From: Fictibacillus nanhaiensis
GTDB taxonomy: Bacteria; Bacillota; Bacilli; Bacillales; Fictibacillaceae
Direction of reading: 5' to 3'
DNA: 64,000 nucleotides
NCBI RefSeq assembly: GCF_019801215.1
Contig: NZ_JAHVJO010000002.1
Location: 620,001 to 684,000, forward strand
Shown here in pieces: positions 9,554 through 24,907 of the stretch (the first letter of the stretch is position 1; each line of letters starts with the position of its first letter). The notes below the pieces were generated by a model that saw only the letters and a program-made list of their open reading frames with translations, did no database searches and was not told the origin of the DNA. The position numbers and the translations under genes were made by a program.

Positions 9554-9918
9554 TTAAGCACCTTCTTTTTCCAAGCGTATACGAGACCTAGCGTTAACAG
9601 AACGACGAATATTCCCATTTCAATGAGCGCAAAAATACCGAGTTCTTCATACGCCACTGCCCATGGATATAAAAATACCGTTTCAACATCAAAAATAACG
9701 AACATAAGTGCAAATAAATAATAGCGGACATTGTACTGAACCCAGCTTTGGTGAAAGGGTTCGATCCCGCTTTCGTAAGTGGTGTATTTTTCTTCAGATG
9801 GTTTATAAGGACGTAAAAAACGGCCTGCCGTCAACGCGACCACCGGCAATAAGATCCCTAAAAAAAGAAATACAGCCACAATGAGGTAATTGTTCTGATA
9901 GTAATGATAAAATTCCAT
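9544..9918 (-). CDS. nuoA: NADH-quinone oxidoreductase subunit A
   Basis: A 124-residue three-helix membrane subunit, first gene of the operon. The motif [20 protein letters not shown] and the acidic helix [22 protein letters not shown] are the NuoA hallmarks. The start ATG follows AGGAGG with normal spacing. No nuoE, nuoF or nuoG precedes it: the next gene upstream is divergent. Confidence 0.97.
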   Translation of the reverse strand: MEFYHYYQNNYLIVAVFLFLGILLPVVALTAGRFLRPYKPSEEKYTTYESGIEPFHQSWVQYNVRYYLFALMFVIFDVETVFLYPWAVAYEELGIFALIEMGIFVVLLTLGLVYAWKKKVLKWT

Positions 9919-9968
9919 TATGACTACCTCCTAGTCTTCAGAATTTTTCAAATAGTGTAACCGCTACA

Positions 9969-9997
9969 ATTATATCAAATTCCAAATTTTGTGTCGA
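9969..9997 (-). promoter_or_regulatory. Probable sigma-A promoter of the nuo operon
   Basis: On the minus strand TCGACA (9997-9992) and a perfect TATAAT (9974-9969) are separated by 17 bases, about 50 bases upstream of the nuoA start. The only -35 mismatch to TTGACA is at position 2. It is predicted from sequence only. Confidence 0.6.
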
Positions 9998-10140
9998 TGA
10001 TGCCTTTTTTGAGATCTACTCCAAAAAAAGTGTCTATACTTATTTTTCTATAGAAACGTTCACAATCCTGTAATGATTATTTTGGGGCGGAAAGAAAAGA
10101 AGAAGTAAGATAAAAGTGATGAAAAAGGGGGAATTGGTTT

Positions 10141-10338
10141 ATGGATTTGTGGTGGATCGCTTATTTTCTGATTGTCGTGATTTCAATCGGCGGATTGATC
10201 GGGACGATTATGATCTCAAGAACGCAGGATGAAAATTACGGAAAATCGACGAAACAAAACCTAGTTCGATTAACCGTCATCTATGCTGTTTTAATTCTTG
10301 TTTCACTCGGTGCGCTTGCTCTGTACATTTATATTTGA
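10141..10338 (+). CDS. Small two-helix membrane protein
   Basis: 65 residues with an N-terminal transmembrane helix (about residues 4-25), a polar linker with SRTQDENYGKSTKQN, and a second helix (about 42-64). The start follows AAAGGGGGAATTGG. It resembles small Bacillus membrane proteins that some databases label as possible contributors to bacillithiol synthesis (BshB3-like), but that comparison is from memory and weak. Transcribed divergently from nuo and just before the DUF1722 gene. Confidence 0.75.
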   Translation: MDLWWIAYFLIVVISIGGLIGTIMISRTQDENYGKSTKQNLVRLTVIYAVLILVSLGALALYIYI

Positions 10339-10372
10339 TTATTGAATCTTAGTAATGGGAGAGTGATTTTTC

Positions 10373-10762
10373 TTGAAGAAAGAAACTGAACGGCTTTGGG
10401 CCAGTGAAAAATACACGGTTATGGCAAAGGGGTATAACTTCTACAAAGACATTCAAGGAAAAATGAGAGATGCCGAGACGGTTAAAGAATATGAAGCCAT
10501 TGAAGAGCTGATTTCAGTTTATAGAGAAGAACCCTTTGATACAAAAGCGATTATAAATACCTTCGAGCACGTTTGGGGTTATTTTAAAAAATCGGCAGAC
10601 GAAAAAGAAAAAGAGCAGTTCTTTTCACTGTTAAAAGAATTGAAATCTTCCGATACGGAAAAAATGGAGAGCATCCCGCCTAATATGATGCTTTTTTTGC
10701 AAGATTTGCTTAAAAAATACCCTTCAGACTATCTTTCACGTTCTACTTTTATAAAAAAATAA
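10373..10762 (+). CDS. DUF1722 (YbgA-like) protein
   Basis: 129 residues starting at TTG (10373), chosen because GGGAGAG lies about 8 bases upstream and no ATG is better placed. The pattern RLWASEKYTVMAKGYNFY, the middle FEHVWGYFKK and the end LQDLLKKYPSDYLSRSTF fit the DUF1722/YbgA domain, found alone or fused to DUF523 proteins. No enzymatic function is established for the stand-alone form. A strong terminator follows at once. Confidence 0.8.
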   Translation: MKKETERLWASEKYTVMAKGYNFYKDIQGKMRDAETVKEYEAIEELISVYREEPFDTKAIINTFEHVWGYFKKSADEKEKEQFFSLLKELKSSDTEKMESIPPNMMLFLQDLLKKYPSDYLSRSTFIKK

Positions 10763-10800
10763 GGATGTTCCCTATGAAACGGGAGCATCCTTTCGTTTTA
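10763..10800 (+). terminator. Terminator of the DUF1722 gene
   Basis: A 10-bp stem GGATGTTCCC / GGGAGCATCC with an 8-base loop (10763-10790) followed by TTTCGTTTT, immediately after the stop codon. Confidence 0.8.
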
Positions 10801-10807
10801 AGATGAT

Positions 10808-10995
10808 AAGAGCAGTTTCGGCATCCGAAACTGCTCTTGATTTATAGCTTGAGGGGTACAAGAGGGAATCAATCCAAAAATAACAGGTGGGAATCCAAAA
10901 GTTTTTGGGTTGAATCCACAAGAATTCATCGTTAATCCAAAAGTTTTTGTCGTATATCCACGAGTTGCTAAATTCCGACATTTATCGACACGCGC
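10808..10995 (+). repeat. Composite 5x21-bp repeat element, copy A
   Basis: Begins with a perfect 14-bp-stem hairpin (10808-10838; core CAGTTTCGG / CCGAAACTG, loop CAT). After a GAGGGGTAC stretch come five units of exactly 21 bp starting at 10871, 10892, 10913, 10934 and 10955, each opening AATCCA (TATCCA in the last). It ends with a tail containing CCGACA and TCGACAC. It lies between convergent genes (DUF1722 and glpD). Three similar copies are at 16577, 34968 and 50087. Confidence 0.85.
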
Positions 10996-11033
10996 GGATC
11001 GGATCTACTTGTATCTATAAGCTGTTGAATAAC

Positions 11034-12692
11034 CTAAATCGCCTCTACCGATAATCTTAGCTGCTCTTCAAACTCTTCTGCATGATCACGTTTTTGCTCG
11101 GCACTCCAGTTCAACTTATCTGCCATGCAATTAATTACACTGTCTTTCCACTTATATACGGTATCGATATCGAAATAAAGCGCCGAGATACGGCGGATTA
11201 AAAAGTCTGAAGGAGTTGATGTCATCTCGTAATCCAGTGCATAAAGCAGCGAGGCATAAAGGCTCCGCGGCATATTGTAGCTTTTTGCTTCTTCACCGCG
11301 ATCTTTCATAAAACCGTAAACGACATCAATGTTTGAGCCATATCGCTGCACGAGTTCTTTCGCTTTTGATTCATCAAGTCCTAACTTTAATCCTTCTTGC
11401 ACTTTATTTTGTAAAAATTCTCCGAAATGCGCACTGCCGCCCATCTTTCCGCCCGACAGTTCCATGTGCTCTGTTCGGCAATCCGGAAACTTCGCGCCTT
11501 CTTCATCCTGTAGCTGATCACGAACAATATCCACGACTTTTTCCGCCATTTTACGGTAGCCCGTAAGCTTTCCGCCCGCGATTGTCAGAAGTCCTGATGG
11601 AGAATGGAAAACTTCATCCTTTCTCGAAATCTCTGATGGACCTTTTTTCGGTTCATGAATCAATGGGCGCAATCCTGACCAAGAAGACTCAACATCATCA
11701 CGTGTAATCTTCACTTCTGGGAACATAAAATGGATTGTGTTCAGTACGTATTCAAGATCTTCCTCCGTCATACCGGGGTTAGCAAGGTCTCCTTTGTAAT
11801 CGGTGTCCGTTGTTCCCACATATGTCTTGCCTGCTCTCGGGATAGCAAACAGCATGCGTCCGTCATCTGTATCATAATAAACGGCTTGCTTGAGGGGGAA
11901 TTTCTCCTGATCGATCACAAGGTGGATGCCTTTCGTATGATGAATCTGTTTCCCTGTTTTCGAACGGTCTTGTTCACGAAGCAAGTCGACCCAAGGACCT
12001 GTTGCATTGATGATTTTTTTTGCATGAATCTCGTGAACTTCACCTGTAAGCTGATCTTCTACATGTGCACCGACGACTTTTTTGCCGTCATAGATAAAAC
12101 TCGTCACTTTAGCATAGTTTGCTGCTGATGCTCCGCGATCGACGGCTTCTTTCATGATTTCAAGCGTCAGACGCGCGTCATCTGTTTTGTATTCTACATA
12201 ATATCCTCCGCCAAGGAGCCCGCTTTTCTTTAAGAGGGGTTCATGCTTTAACGTTTCAGAGGCGGACAGCATTTTTCTGCGTTCCTTCTTCTTAACGCCT
12301 GCTAAAAAGTCATAAACTTTCAGACCTATTGATGTTGAAAATTTTCCGAACGTGCCTTTTTTGTAGATCGGAAGAAGCATCCACTCTGGTGTCGTCACAT
12401 GAGGAGCATTTTCGTAAACGACCGCCCGCTCTTTACCGACTTCTGCTACGAGCTTTACTTCAAACTGTTTTAAATAACGCAGCCCTCCGTGTACGAGTTT
12501 CGTTGAGCGGCTGGATGTGCCGGCTGCAAAATCCTGCATCTCGACAAGCCCGACTTTCATGCCGCGTGTTTGAGCATCAAGGAGAATTCCTGCTCCTGTT
12601 ACCCCGCCGCCAATAACAAGCAGATCGAGTTTTTGCTTTTTCATATTTTCAATCATGTTTTCTCTTTTATAGGTTGAAAATGATGCTGTCAT
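11034..12692 (-). CDS. glpD: Aerobic glycerol-3-phosphate dehydrogenase
   Basis: A 552-residue membrane-associated FAD enzyme that oxidises glycerol-3-phosphate to dihydroxyacetone phosphate and feeds electrons to menaquinone. The N-terminal dinucleotide fold LLVIGGGVTGAGILLDA is at about residues 24-40, followed by DFAAGTSSRSTKLVHGGLRY. The start ATG is preceded by AAAGGAGTGAG. It is the last gene of the glp cluster, and a strong hairpin-terminator sits between glpK and this gene. Confidence 0.97.
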   Translation of the reverse strand: MTASFSTYKRENMIENMKKQKLDLLVIGGGVTGAGILLDAQTRGMKVGLVEMQDFAAGTSSRSTKLVHGGLRYLKQFEVKLVAEVGKERAVVYENAPHVTTPEWMLLPIYKKGTFGKFSTSIGLKVYDFLAGVKKKERRKMLSASETLKHEPLLKKSGLLGGGYYVEYKTDDARLTLEIMKEAVDRGASAANYAKVTSFIYDGKKVVGAHVEDQLTGEVHEIHAKKIINATGPWVDLLREQDRSKTGKQIHHTKGIHLVIDQEKFPLKQAVYYDTDDGRMLFAIPRAGKTYVGTTDTDYKGDLANPGMTEEDLEYVLNTIHFMFPEVKITRDDVESSWSGLRPLIHEPKKGPSEISRKDEVFHSPSGLLTIAGGKLTGYRKMAEKVVDIVRDQLQDEEGAKFPDCRTEHMELSGGKMGGSAHFGEFLQNKVQEGLKLGLDESKAKELVQRYGSNIDVVYGFMKDRGEEAKSYNMPRSLYASLLYALDYEMTSTPSDFLIRRISALYFDIDTVYKWKDSVINCMADKLNWSAEQKRDHAEEFEEQLRLSVEAI

Positions 12693-12804
12693 TTTCTCTC
12701 ACTCCTTTTGTAAGAACCGCTTGAACAACTTACGCTGCCTATAGTTTTCCCTGAATGAAGAGCTGCAACACGCATTTTTAATCATTTAGGCAATTTTTAG
12801 CGCA

Positions 12805-12857
12805 AAAAAAGACCACAAGAACCTCGCAGCATGTGTACGAGGTTTTGTGGTCTCTCC
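12805..12857 (-). terminator. Terminator/GlpP-type leader hairpin between glpK and glpD
   Basis: On the minus strand GAGACCACAAAACCTCG pairs with CGAGGTTCTTGTGGTC, followed by a run of seven T. It lies about 110 bases before glpD and about 65 after glpK. In B. subtilis, glpD is controlled by antitermination at a leader terminator by GlpP. The same arrangement is likely here, though it could also simply end the glpFK transcript. Confidence 0.75.
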
Positions 12858-12923
12858 TGATCTCCAACCGGTTCAATATCAACTTGTGTTTAGTATAACC
12901 TAATCTTAATTGTTTTTAAAGGA

Positions 12924-14459
<1,536 letters not shown>

Positions 14460-15287
14460 TTAGTTTTCGATTTGATCTCCGTGTGGAAGAGCGTGTGTGC
14501 CTTTGCTTCCTAAGAAGTACGTTACTGCAAAAACAGCCAGTGATACGACAGTCCAAATCCAAAATAGAGTTGTAACCTTACCTGTAAATACGGCTTGATA
14601 AAATAATGCTCCAAACACTCCGCCTAATACGGGACCGACAACCGGAATCCAGGAATACGTCCAGTTCGACCCTCCCTTGCCAGGGATCGGCAAGATAAAA
14701 TGCGCGATTCTTGGTCCTAGATCACGAGCCGGATTAATTGCGTAACCCGTCGTTCCACCTAGTGATAGGCCGATCGCTACGATCAAGAACCCGACGATTA
14801 GCGGATTAAGTCCTTCTGTAAATTCATTCGCTCCAATTGATAATAATCCTACTAGTAATACAGCTGTTCCAATAAATTCCGAAAGTAAATTTGAGAACGT
14901 GTGCGGTATGGCTGGATCAGTTGAGAACACGCCTAGCTTAACTGCTGGATCATCCGTTGCCTTCCAATGAGGAAGGAAGTGAAAGTAAACGACGATTCCT
15001 CCAATTATTCCACCCATCATTTGAGCTAAAACATACTGAGGGACATCACTCCAAGCAAATTGACCTATTGCAGCAAGCCCTAACGTAACTGCTGGGTTAA
15101 TGTGTGCACCACTAAACGATCCGACAGCATACACAGCGATCGAAACCGCTAATCCCCAAGCGAGAGCAACAACAATCCATCCCCCGCCCTGTGCTTTTGA
15201 TTTATTTAAGGAAACGTTTGCAACAACACCGCCTCCAAAAATAATCAAAATCATCGTACCGATTAATTCTCCTAAAAACGTAGACAT
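14460..15287 (-). CDS. glpF: Glycerol uptake facilitator (aquaglyceroporin)
   Basis: 275 residues with six helices. The two aquaporin motifs are SGAHINPAVTLGLA and GYAINPARDLGPRI (NPA and NPAR, the glycerol-type Asp after the second NPA). The ATG at 15287 follows AAGGAGGAAAATACG, so the longer open frame upstream is not used. First gene of glpFK, downstream of a leader with an inverted repeat and a cre site. Confidence 0.95.
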   Translation of the reverse strand: MSTFLGELIGTMILIIFGGGVVANVSLNKSKAQGGGWIVVALAWGLAVSIAVYAVGSFSGAHINPAVTLGLAAIGQFAWSDVPQYVLAQMMGGIIGGIVVYFHFLPHWKATDDPAVKLGVFSTDPAIPHTFSNLLSEFIGTAVLLVGLLSIGANEFTEGLNPLIVGFLIVAIGLSLGGTTGYAINPARDLGPRIAHFILPIPGKGGSNWTYSWIPVVGPVLGGVFGALFYQAVFTGKVTTLFWIWTVVSLAVFAVTYFLGSKGTHALPHGDQIEN

Positions 15288-15371
15288 CGTATTTTCCTCC
15301 TTCTTGTAAAAAGATAATAAGATCATTTCTTAATCTAGATGAACCGTGAGAGATACAAAAAGAAACCCAGC

Positions 15372-15402
15372 AAAAGATACCTATAGCCTATACTATAAGT
15401 AA
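15372..15402 (-). promoter_or_regulatory. Inverted repeat in the glpF leader
   Basis: On the minus strand ACTTATAG and CTATAGGT flank a 6-base loop and are followed by TATCTTTT. This could be the leader hairpin where GlpP acts, by analogy with B. subtilis glpFK. The stem is short and the T run weak, so the call is tentative. Confidence 0.35.
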
Positions 15403-15462
15403 CCCTTGTGGATCTCCATGTTCTCCGTCACGTTTATGAACTTGTCTCCATTATAGCAAGGT

Positions 15463-15476
15463 TGTAAGCGTTGTCA
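15463..15476. promoter_or_regulatory. Catabolite-responsive element (cre) upstream of glpFK
   Basis: TGTAAGCGTTGTCA matches the CcpA consensus TGWAANCGNTNWCA at every position. It lies between glpP and glpF, where CcpA repression of glycerol uptake is expected. Confidence 0.75.
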
Positions 15477-15495
15477 ACGTTTTTCAAGAGTACCT

Positions 15496-16041
15496 TTAGA
15501 TCCACAAGTCTGGGTTTGAAGTAGTAACGGCCTCAGCACCTGCCGCTAACGCTTCGGTAACATTGTCTTTCGTACGGATGAGTCCTCCAGCAATAATTGG
15601 AATTTGTGATTGCTGACGCACCTCTTTTATTATTTCCGGCATGATGCCTGGCAAAACCTCTAAATAGTCGGGTTGAGCACGTTCTATCACTTTATAGCTT
15701 GTTTCAAGGGCAAGTGAGTCGAGTAAAAACAAGCGCTGCACCGCGATCATATTTTTCTTTTTTGCCCGTATGATGCAGTTTGAACGCGTTGAAATAATCC
15801 CCGCAGGCTTCATTTCCTGCGCTAAAAAATCAACCGCATATTCATTCGCCTTCAGCCCGTTAATAAGATCCAGATGAATCAAAACCTTTTTCTTCCTCTC
15901 ATTTGCCATAGCGATCATAAACTTAAGCTGGCTAATATGTGTATCTAAACAAACGATGTATGTATATTTGCTTTGCAGCAGTTTTTCAAAATCCTTCATC
16001 TTCCTAGCTGCCGGTAAAACTTGCTGGCCATGAAAGCTCAT
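15496..16041 (-). CDS. glpP: Glycerol uptake operon antiterminator
   Basis: A 181-residue TIM-barrel-like RNA-binding regulator that, with glycerol-3-phosphate, prevents termination in glpD and glpFK leaders in B. subtilis. Typical stretches are LDLINGLKANEYAVDFLAQ, IISTRSNCIIRAKK, LEVLPGIMPEII and PIIAGGLIRTKDNVTEALAAGA. The ATG at 16041 follows GAGGAG with 9-base spacing and is preferred over the GTG three codons upstream. Placed directly before glpF as in B. subtilis. Confidence 0.95.
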   Translation of the reverse strand: MSFHGQQVLPAARKMKDFEKLLQSKYTYIVCLDTHISQLKFMIAMANERKKKVLIHLDLINGLKANEYAVDFLAQEMKPAGIISTRSNCIIRAKKKNMIAVQRLFLLDSLALETSYKVIERAQPDYLEVLPGIMPEIIKEVRQQSQIPIIAGGLIRTKDNVTEALAAGAEAVTTSNPDLWI

Positions 16042-16188
16042 TATGTTCACTCCTCATTCTTCTTATCATTTTCATTAAGCTGCCATCTTATCGGTACTCA
16101 GCCTTTTTTTATTTTCTGTGATAATAACACATACCAAATGCTTTGGACGAGCATGTAATGTAGTAAGGCTAATTAAATATAGCTAATC

Positions 16189-16395
16189 ATGCTTCATGTT
16201 GAGGAGATGATTCTGATAATAAACAAAAAAATTAGACGTCAATTCGTTCCTTACTGCAAGTTTCCAAATCCTTTTGGAGACGAAGTAGCTGAAAAAGCTA
16301 AATTTGAAGAAGCTGATCTGGTTTTAGATGAAAATGGCGAACAGCACTGGGTAAGAAAAAGAGATAACTTTCCAATGGTTTTCGGAAGATCTTGA
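16189..16395 (+). CDS. Small hypothetical protein
   Basis: A 68-codon frame of unknown function. The start is uncertain: GAGGAG lies within codons 5-6, so translation may begin near the ATG at 16207 or at a non-ATG codon just after it. The product is charged, with VPYCKFPNPFGDEVAEKAKFEEADLV-like composition and no membrane helix. A good terminator at 16463 supports a real transcript. Confidence 0.5.
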   Translation: MLHVEEMILIINKKIRRQFVPYCKFPNPFGDEVAEKAKFEEADLVLDENGEQHWVRKRDNFPMVFGRS

Positions 16396-16462
16396 ATTCT
16401 GTACCTTCAACTAGTAAATCCTCATTTCAGCCTCCTCAATTGAAATGAACGGAATGTGGATG

Positions 16463-16494
16463 TCCCTTCTGATTATTTTCAGGAGGGATTTTTC
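16463..16494 (+). terminator. Terminator downstream of the small hypothetical gene
   Basis: Stem CCCTTCTGA / TCAGGAGGG (one G-T pair) with a 6-base loop, then A and five T. Confidence 0.7.
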
Positions 16495-16576
16495 ACTTTT
16501 TTAGGGGGAAATGAAGTGATTCTACTAAAAGCTAAGTAAGTCAGGTGGAACCAATTGGAAAACACTCAAATCAGGT

Positions 16577-16770
16577 ACAGTTTCGGGTGCCGAAACTGTT
16601 TTTAGCTGATACCTAAAGGGGTATTAAACGTGATTCACGGGGTCGAATCCAGAAAAAAGCGGCATCAATCCAGAAATTTTGGGAGTTTATCCACGAGTTT
16701 TAGCCCTCAATCCAAAAGTTTTACCGATTTATCCACGAGTCTACAATCCTCGACAAATTCCGCAACATCC
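16577..16770 (+). repeat. Composite 5x21-bp repeat element, copy B
   Basis: A hairpin ACAGTTTCGG / CCGAAACTGT (16577-16599) is followed by AAAGGGGTA and five 21-bp units at 16646, 16667, 16688, 16709 and 16730. The first unit has CCAGAAAAAAGC, the last TATCCACGAGTCTAC, then the TCGACAAATTCCGC tail. It occupies most of the 450-base gap between the small hypothetical gene and atpC, which are convergent; nothing else is seen in that gap. Confidence 0.85.
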
Positions 16771-16800
16771 AATACCCTAGCGCCAACCATTCAAAACTAC

Positions 16801-16840
16801 AAAAAAGCCCTCCAGCTTCTATAAAAAGAGCTGAAAGGCT
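16801..16840 (-). terminator. Terminator of the atp operon
   Basis: On the minus strand AGCCTTTCAGC pairs (with G-T pairs) with GCTGGAGGGCT, followed by TTTTTTG, right after the atpC stop. Confidence 0.75.
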
Positions 16841-16846
16841 TGAAAA

Positions 16847-17260
<414 letters not shown>

Positions 17261-17276
17261 TTACCCCTTTCAGGCA

Positions 17277-18710
<1,434 letters not shown>

Positions 18711-18719
18711 TTATAAAGT

Positions 18720-19574
<855 letters not shown>

Positions 19575-19811
19575 TCATTTCACCACCTTTGTAAAGGAAG
19601 TTCAAAGAGTGCGGGAAACATTGCTGTCGAATTTCTTCGTTGGTTTTGTTTCTCCGGTTCTCATTTAGCTAACTAAACTCCGATCCTCGAAACTTCACCG
19701 CCTCGAACTTCTCTGCCCTGTTTGTCCTCTCTTTGAACACCTTCTTTATTTCCAAGCTGGTTGTATGGTTCTTTGAAGTTAGAACCTTACTTAAGTTCAT
19801 TTATTAAAAAA
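19575..19811 (-). other. Structured 237-base spacer between atpA and atpG
   Basis: No coding frame of note. Perfect inverted arms GTTCAAAGAG / CTCTTTGAAC lie at about 19600 and 19728, some 120 bases apart. Between or beside them are the palindrome TTTAGTTAGCTAAA, two near-direct copies of GAAGTTCGAGG, and near the atpA end the hairpin GGTTCT / AGAACC. Such a spacer inside a normally compact operon suggests an inserted or structured RNA element. Confidence 0.6.
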
Positions 19812-22448
<2,637 letters not shown>

Positions 22449-22506
22449 TTACGGAAACTTGCTTCGCCATTATAAAAATCGTAATAAACAATGCTTGCTT
22501 CGCTTA

Positions 22507-22770
<264 letters not shown>

Positions 22771-22800
22771 CTATGTAAGAAGCTGGATTTTTCCCGATAA

Positions 22801-23511
<711 letters not shown>

Positions 23512-23517
23512 CTATGT

Positions 23518-23904
23518 TCACCTCTTTTCCTTTGGAGTACGTGTAGCTAAAGTTAGTGAATCTATTAACATGATAATGTAGACTGACATCAATCCCACTA
23601 CCACACTTAATAAATGAAAGTGTTCCGGGTATTTCAGTGCGATGAGCACCGCTACCCCTGCGAAAAGGAGCCTGGAAAGCGAACCGAGTGTTTTCACTCT
23701 TTTCTGCTGAATGACTGCTTGTCCCATTCGATCAATCTTGGAATACATGCTCCAAAGATTGTAGAGACTGAACGCTGTACCTAGAGCCAGTCCTAAAAAG
23801 ATTGTTTTGTAGGGAGTAGCAGCATATCCGATGAAAAAGAATGAGAGCAGATATAATGTGTACTTTATGTATTTGAAAAACACTTGTTTGTACTCATTCA
23901 TCAT
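23518..23904 (-). CDS. atpI: ATP synthase protein I
   Basis: A 128-residue four-helix membrane protein that helps assembly of the c ring. The start is one of two ATG codons at 23904/23901, overlapping the atpZ stop (ATGA); the long frame extending to 24057 is only a shadow of atpZ. Helices cover about residues 14-32, 36-55, 75-92 and 97-116. Confidence 0.88.
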   Translation of the reverse strand: MMNEYKQVFFKYIKYTLYLLSFFFIGYAATPYKTIFLGLALGTAFSLYNLWSMYSKIDRMGQAVIQQKRVKTLGSLSRLLFAGVAVLIALKYPEHFHLLSVVVGLMSVYIIMLIDSLTLATRTPKEKR

Positions 23905-24125
23905 TGCCCGTCCCCTGAAAACTTTGATATTAAGCGGATCATCCCGTAAACACCTGCTCCAAGACCAAGAAACAACCCGATGATGAGGAAGATTGGAAAT
24001 GCATTGCCCATATATTCGTCGAGCCATTTCCCTCCAAAAAGTCCTATTAGAATACAACCAACAAGCTGAGAAAGAATGCCAGACATTAAAGCCATTGCTT
24101 TATAAGGGCGTTTCCCATTGCTCAT
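23901..24125 (-). CDS. atpZ: AtpZ/AtpI family protein
   Basis: A 74-residue two-helix membrane protein, first gene of the atp operon. It shows the AtpZ pattern of two helices around a GKWLDEYMGN loop. In alkaliphilic Bacillus, AtpZ with AtpI has been linked to Mg2+/Ca2+ supply and ATP synthase stability. Coupled to atpI by a 4-base overlap. Confidence 0.85.
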   Translation of the reverse strand: MSNGKRPYKAMALMSGILSQLVGCILIGLFGGKWLDEYMGNAFPIFLIIGLFLGLGAGVYGMIRLISKFSGDGQ

Positions 24126-24218
24126 AAGGGTGGACTCCTTCCTTTTCGGAAACAGGCGGTTTTTTCTTAAAAAGCCTTGAAAAGACTAGAATGAAAACCT
24201 TACCATATTCCCTTTGTA

Positions 24219-24247
24219 AGAATACAATAGTGACATTTCTATGTCAA
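24219..24247 (-). promoter_or_regulatory. Sigma-A promoter of the atp operon
   Basis: On the minus strand a perfect TTGACA (24247-24242) and TATTCT (24224-24219) are separated by 17 bases, about 95 bases upstream of atpZ. Confidence 0.75.
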
Positions 24248-24414
24248 CGACTTCCGAGGCGGTTTGTTAAATAAATTGTGGAAATTTTGTGGCTTGTTTT
24301 AATAGTGTATATTTCACCTTGTTTACTATTTTCATCCTGCTTTTTCCATACCCTGCATAAATCATCCAATTTGATAAATACTTACATTAAATATATGGAA
24401 GGAGCTTGATCAAA

Positions 24415-24807
24415 ATGAAACAAAAAGCATTTATTCTGCTCGCTGTTTTAGCCGTTGTTGCAGCAGGGTGTATGAACAGAGAACAAAAACCGGCTGAACA
24501 GTCCCAAAACATTAGCTATAATGATTTTCAAAAAGGAAATACACCTATGAACATGGATACAGCTATCGAACAAAAAGACTATGCCAAGTGGGGGAAAATG
24601 GCTCTAAAAGAAACACGCCAGAAATATCCGAATAGCAAAATCAGCGATTATGACTACGATACACGTAAGGTGAGCCCGGATGGCACGATCACCGATTACT
24701 TCGATTTCACAATTACTCAGGATACGAACAAGCGATTAGTAAAAGTCGGTGTGATGCATACAGAAGATGATAAGCTCATTGATATGAAGTTTGAGGAAAT
24801 AAGTTAA
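24415..24807 (+). CDS. DUF3889 lipoprotein
   Basis: A 130-residue secreted lipoprotein. The signal peptide ends at the lipobox AAGCMNRE. The mature part has the DUF3889 pattern (YAKWGKMALKETRQKYPNSK, then DYFDFTIT) known from Bacillus YqzG/YhdC-type proteins of unknown function. The ATG at 24415 follows AAGGAGC; the TTG at 24406 overlaps that site. Transcribed divergently from atp and followed by its own terminator. Confidence 0.85.
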   Translation: MKQKAFILLAVLAVVAAGCMNREQKPAEQSQNISYNDFQKGNTPMNMDTAIEQKDYAKWGKMALKETRQKYPNSKISDYDYDTRKVSPDGTITDYFDFTITQDTNKRLVKVGVMHTEDDKLIDMKFEEIS

Positions 24808-24821
24808 ATAGGGATGATGTT

Positions 24822-24852
24822 GGCAGTCCGGTAATTTCCGGGCTGCCTTTTT
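24822..24852 (+). terminator. Terminator of the DUF3889 gene
   Basis: Ten-bp stem GGCAGTCCGG / CCGGGCTGCC with a 6-base loop and a run of five T. Confidence 0.85.
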
Positions 24853-24907
24853 GGTTGGCGTACGCCATTGGATGGGCGTCAACGCTCTAGACTTGCAGTT
24901 TTTTAGT

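Noticed and set aside
10772-10981. Frames in the AATCCA elements encoding heptad repeats such as W-I-x-x-x-x-F (also at 16630, 35032 and 50123)
   Set aside because: 21 bp equals seven codons, so any frame through the array gives a seven-residue repeat. Different copies use different frames and strands, with no common start or stop.
23905-24057. N-terminal extension of AtpI by about 50 residues
   Set aside because: The extra codons only overlap atpZ in another frame. The ATG at 23904 overlaps the atpZ stop and gives normal AtpI length.
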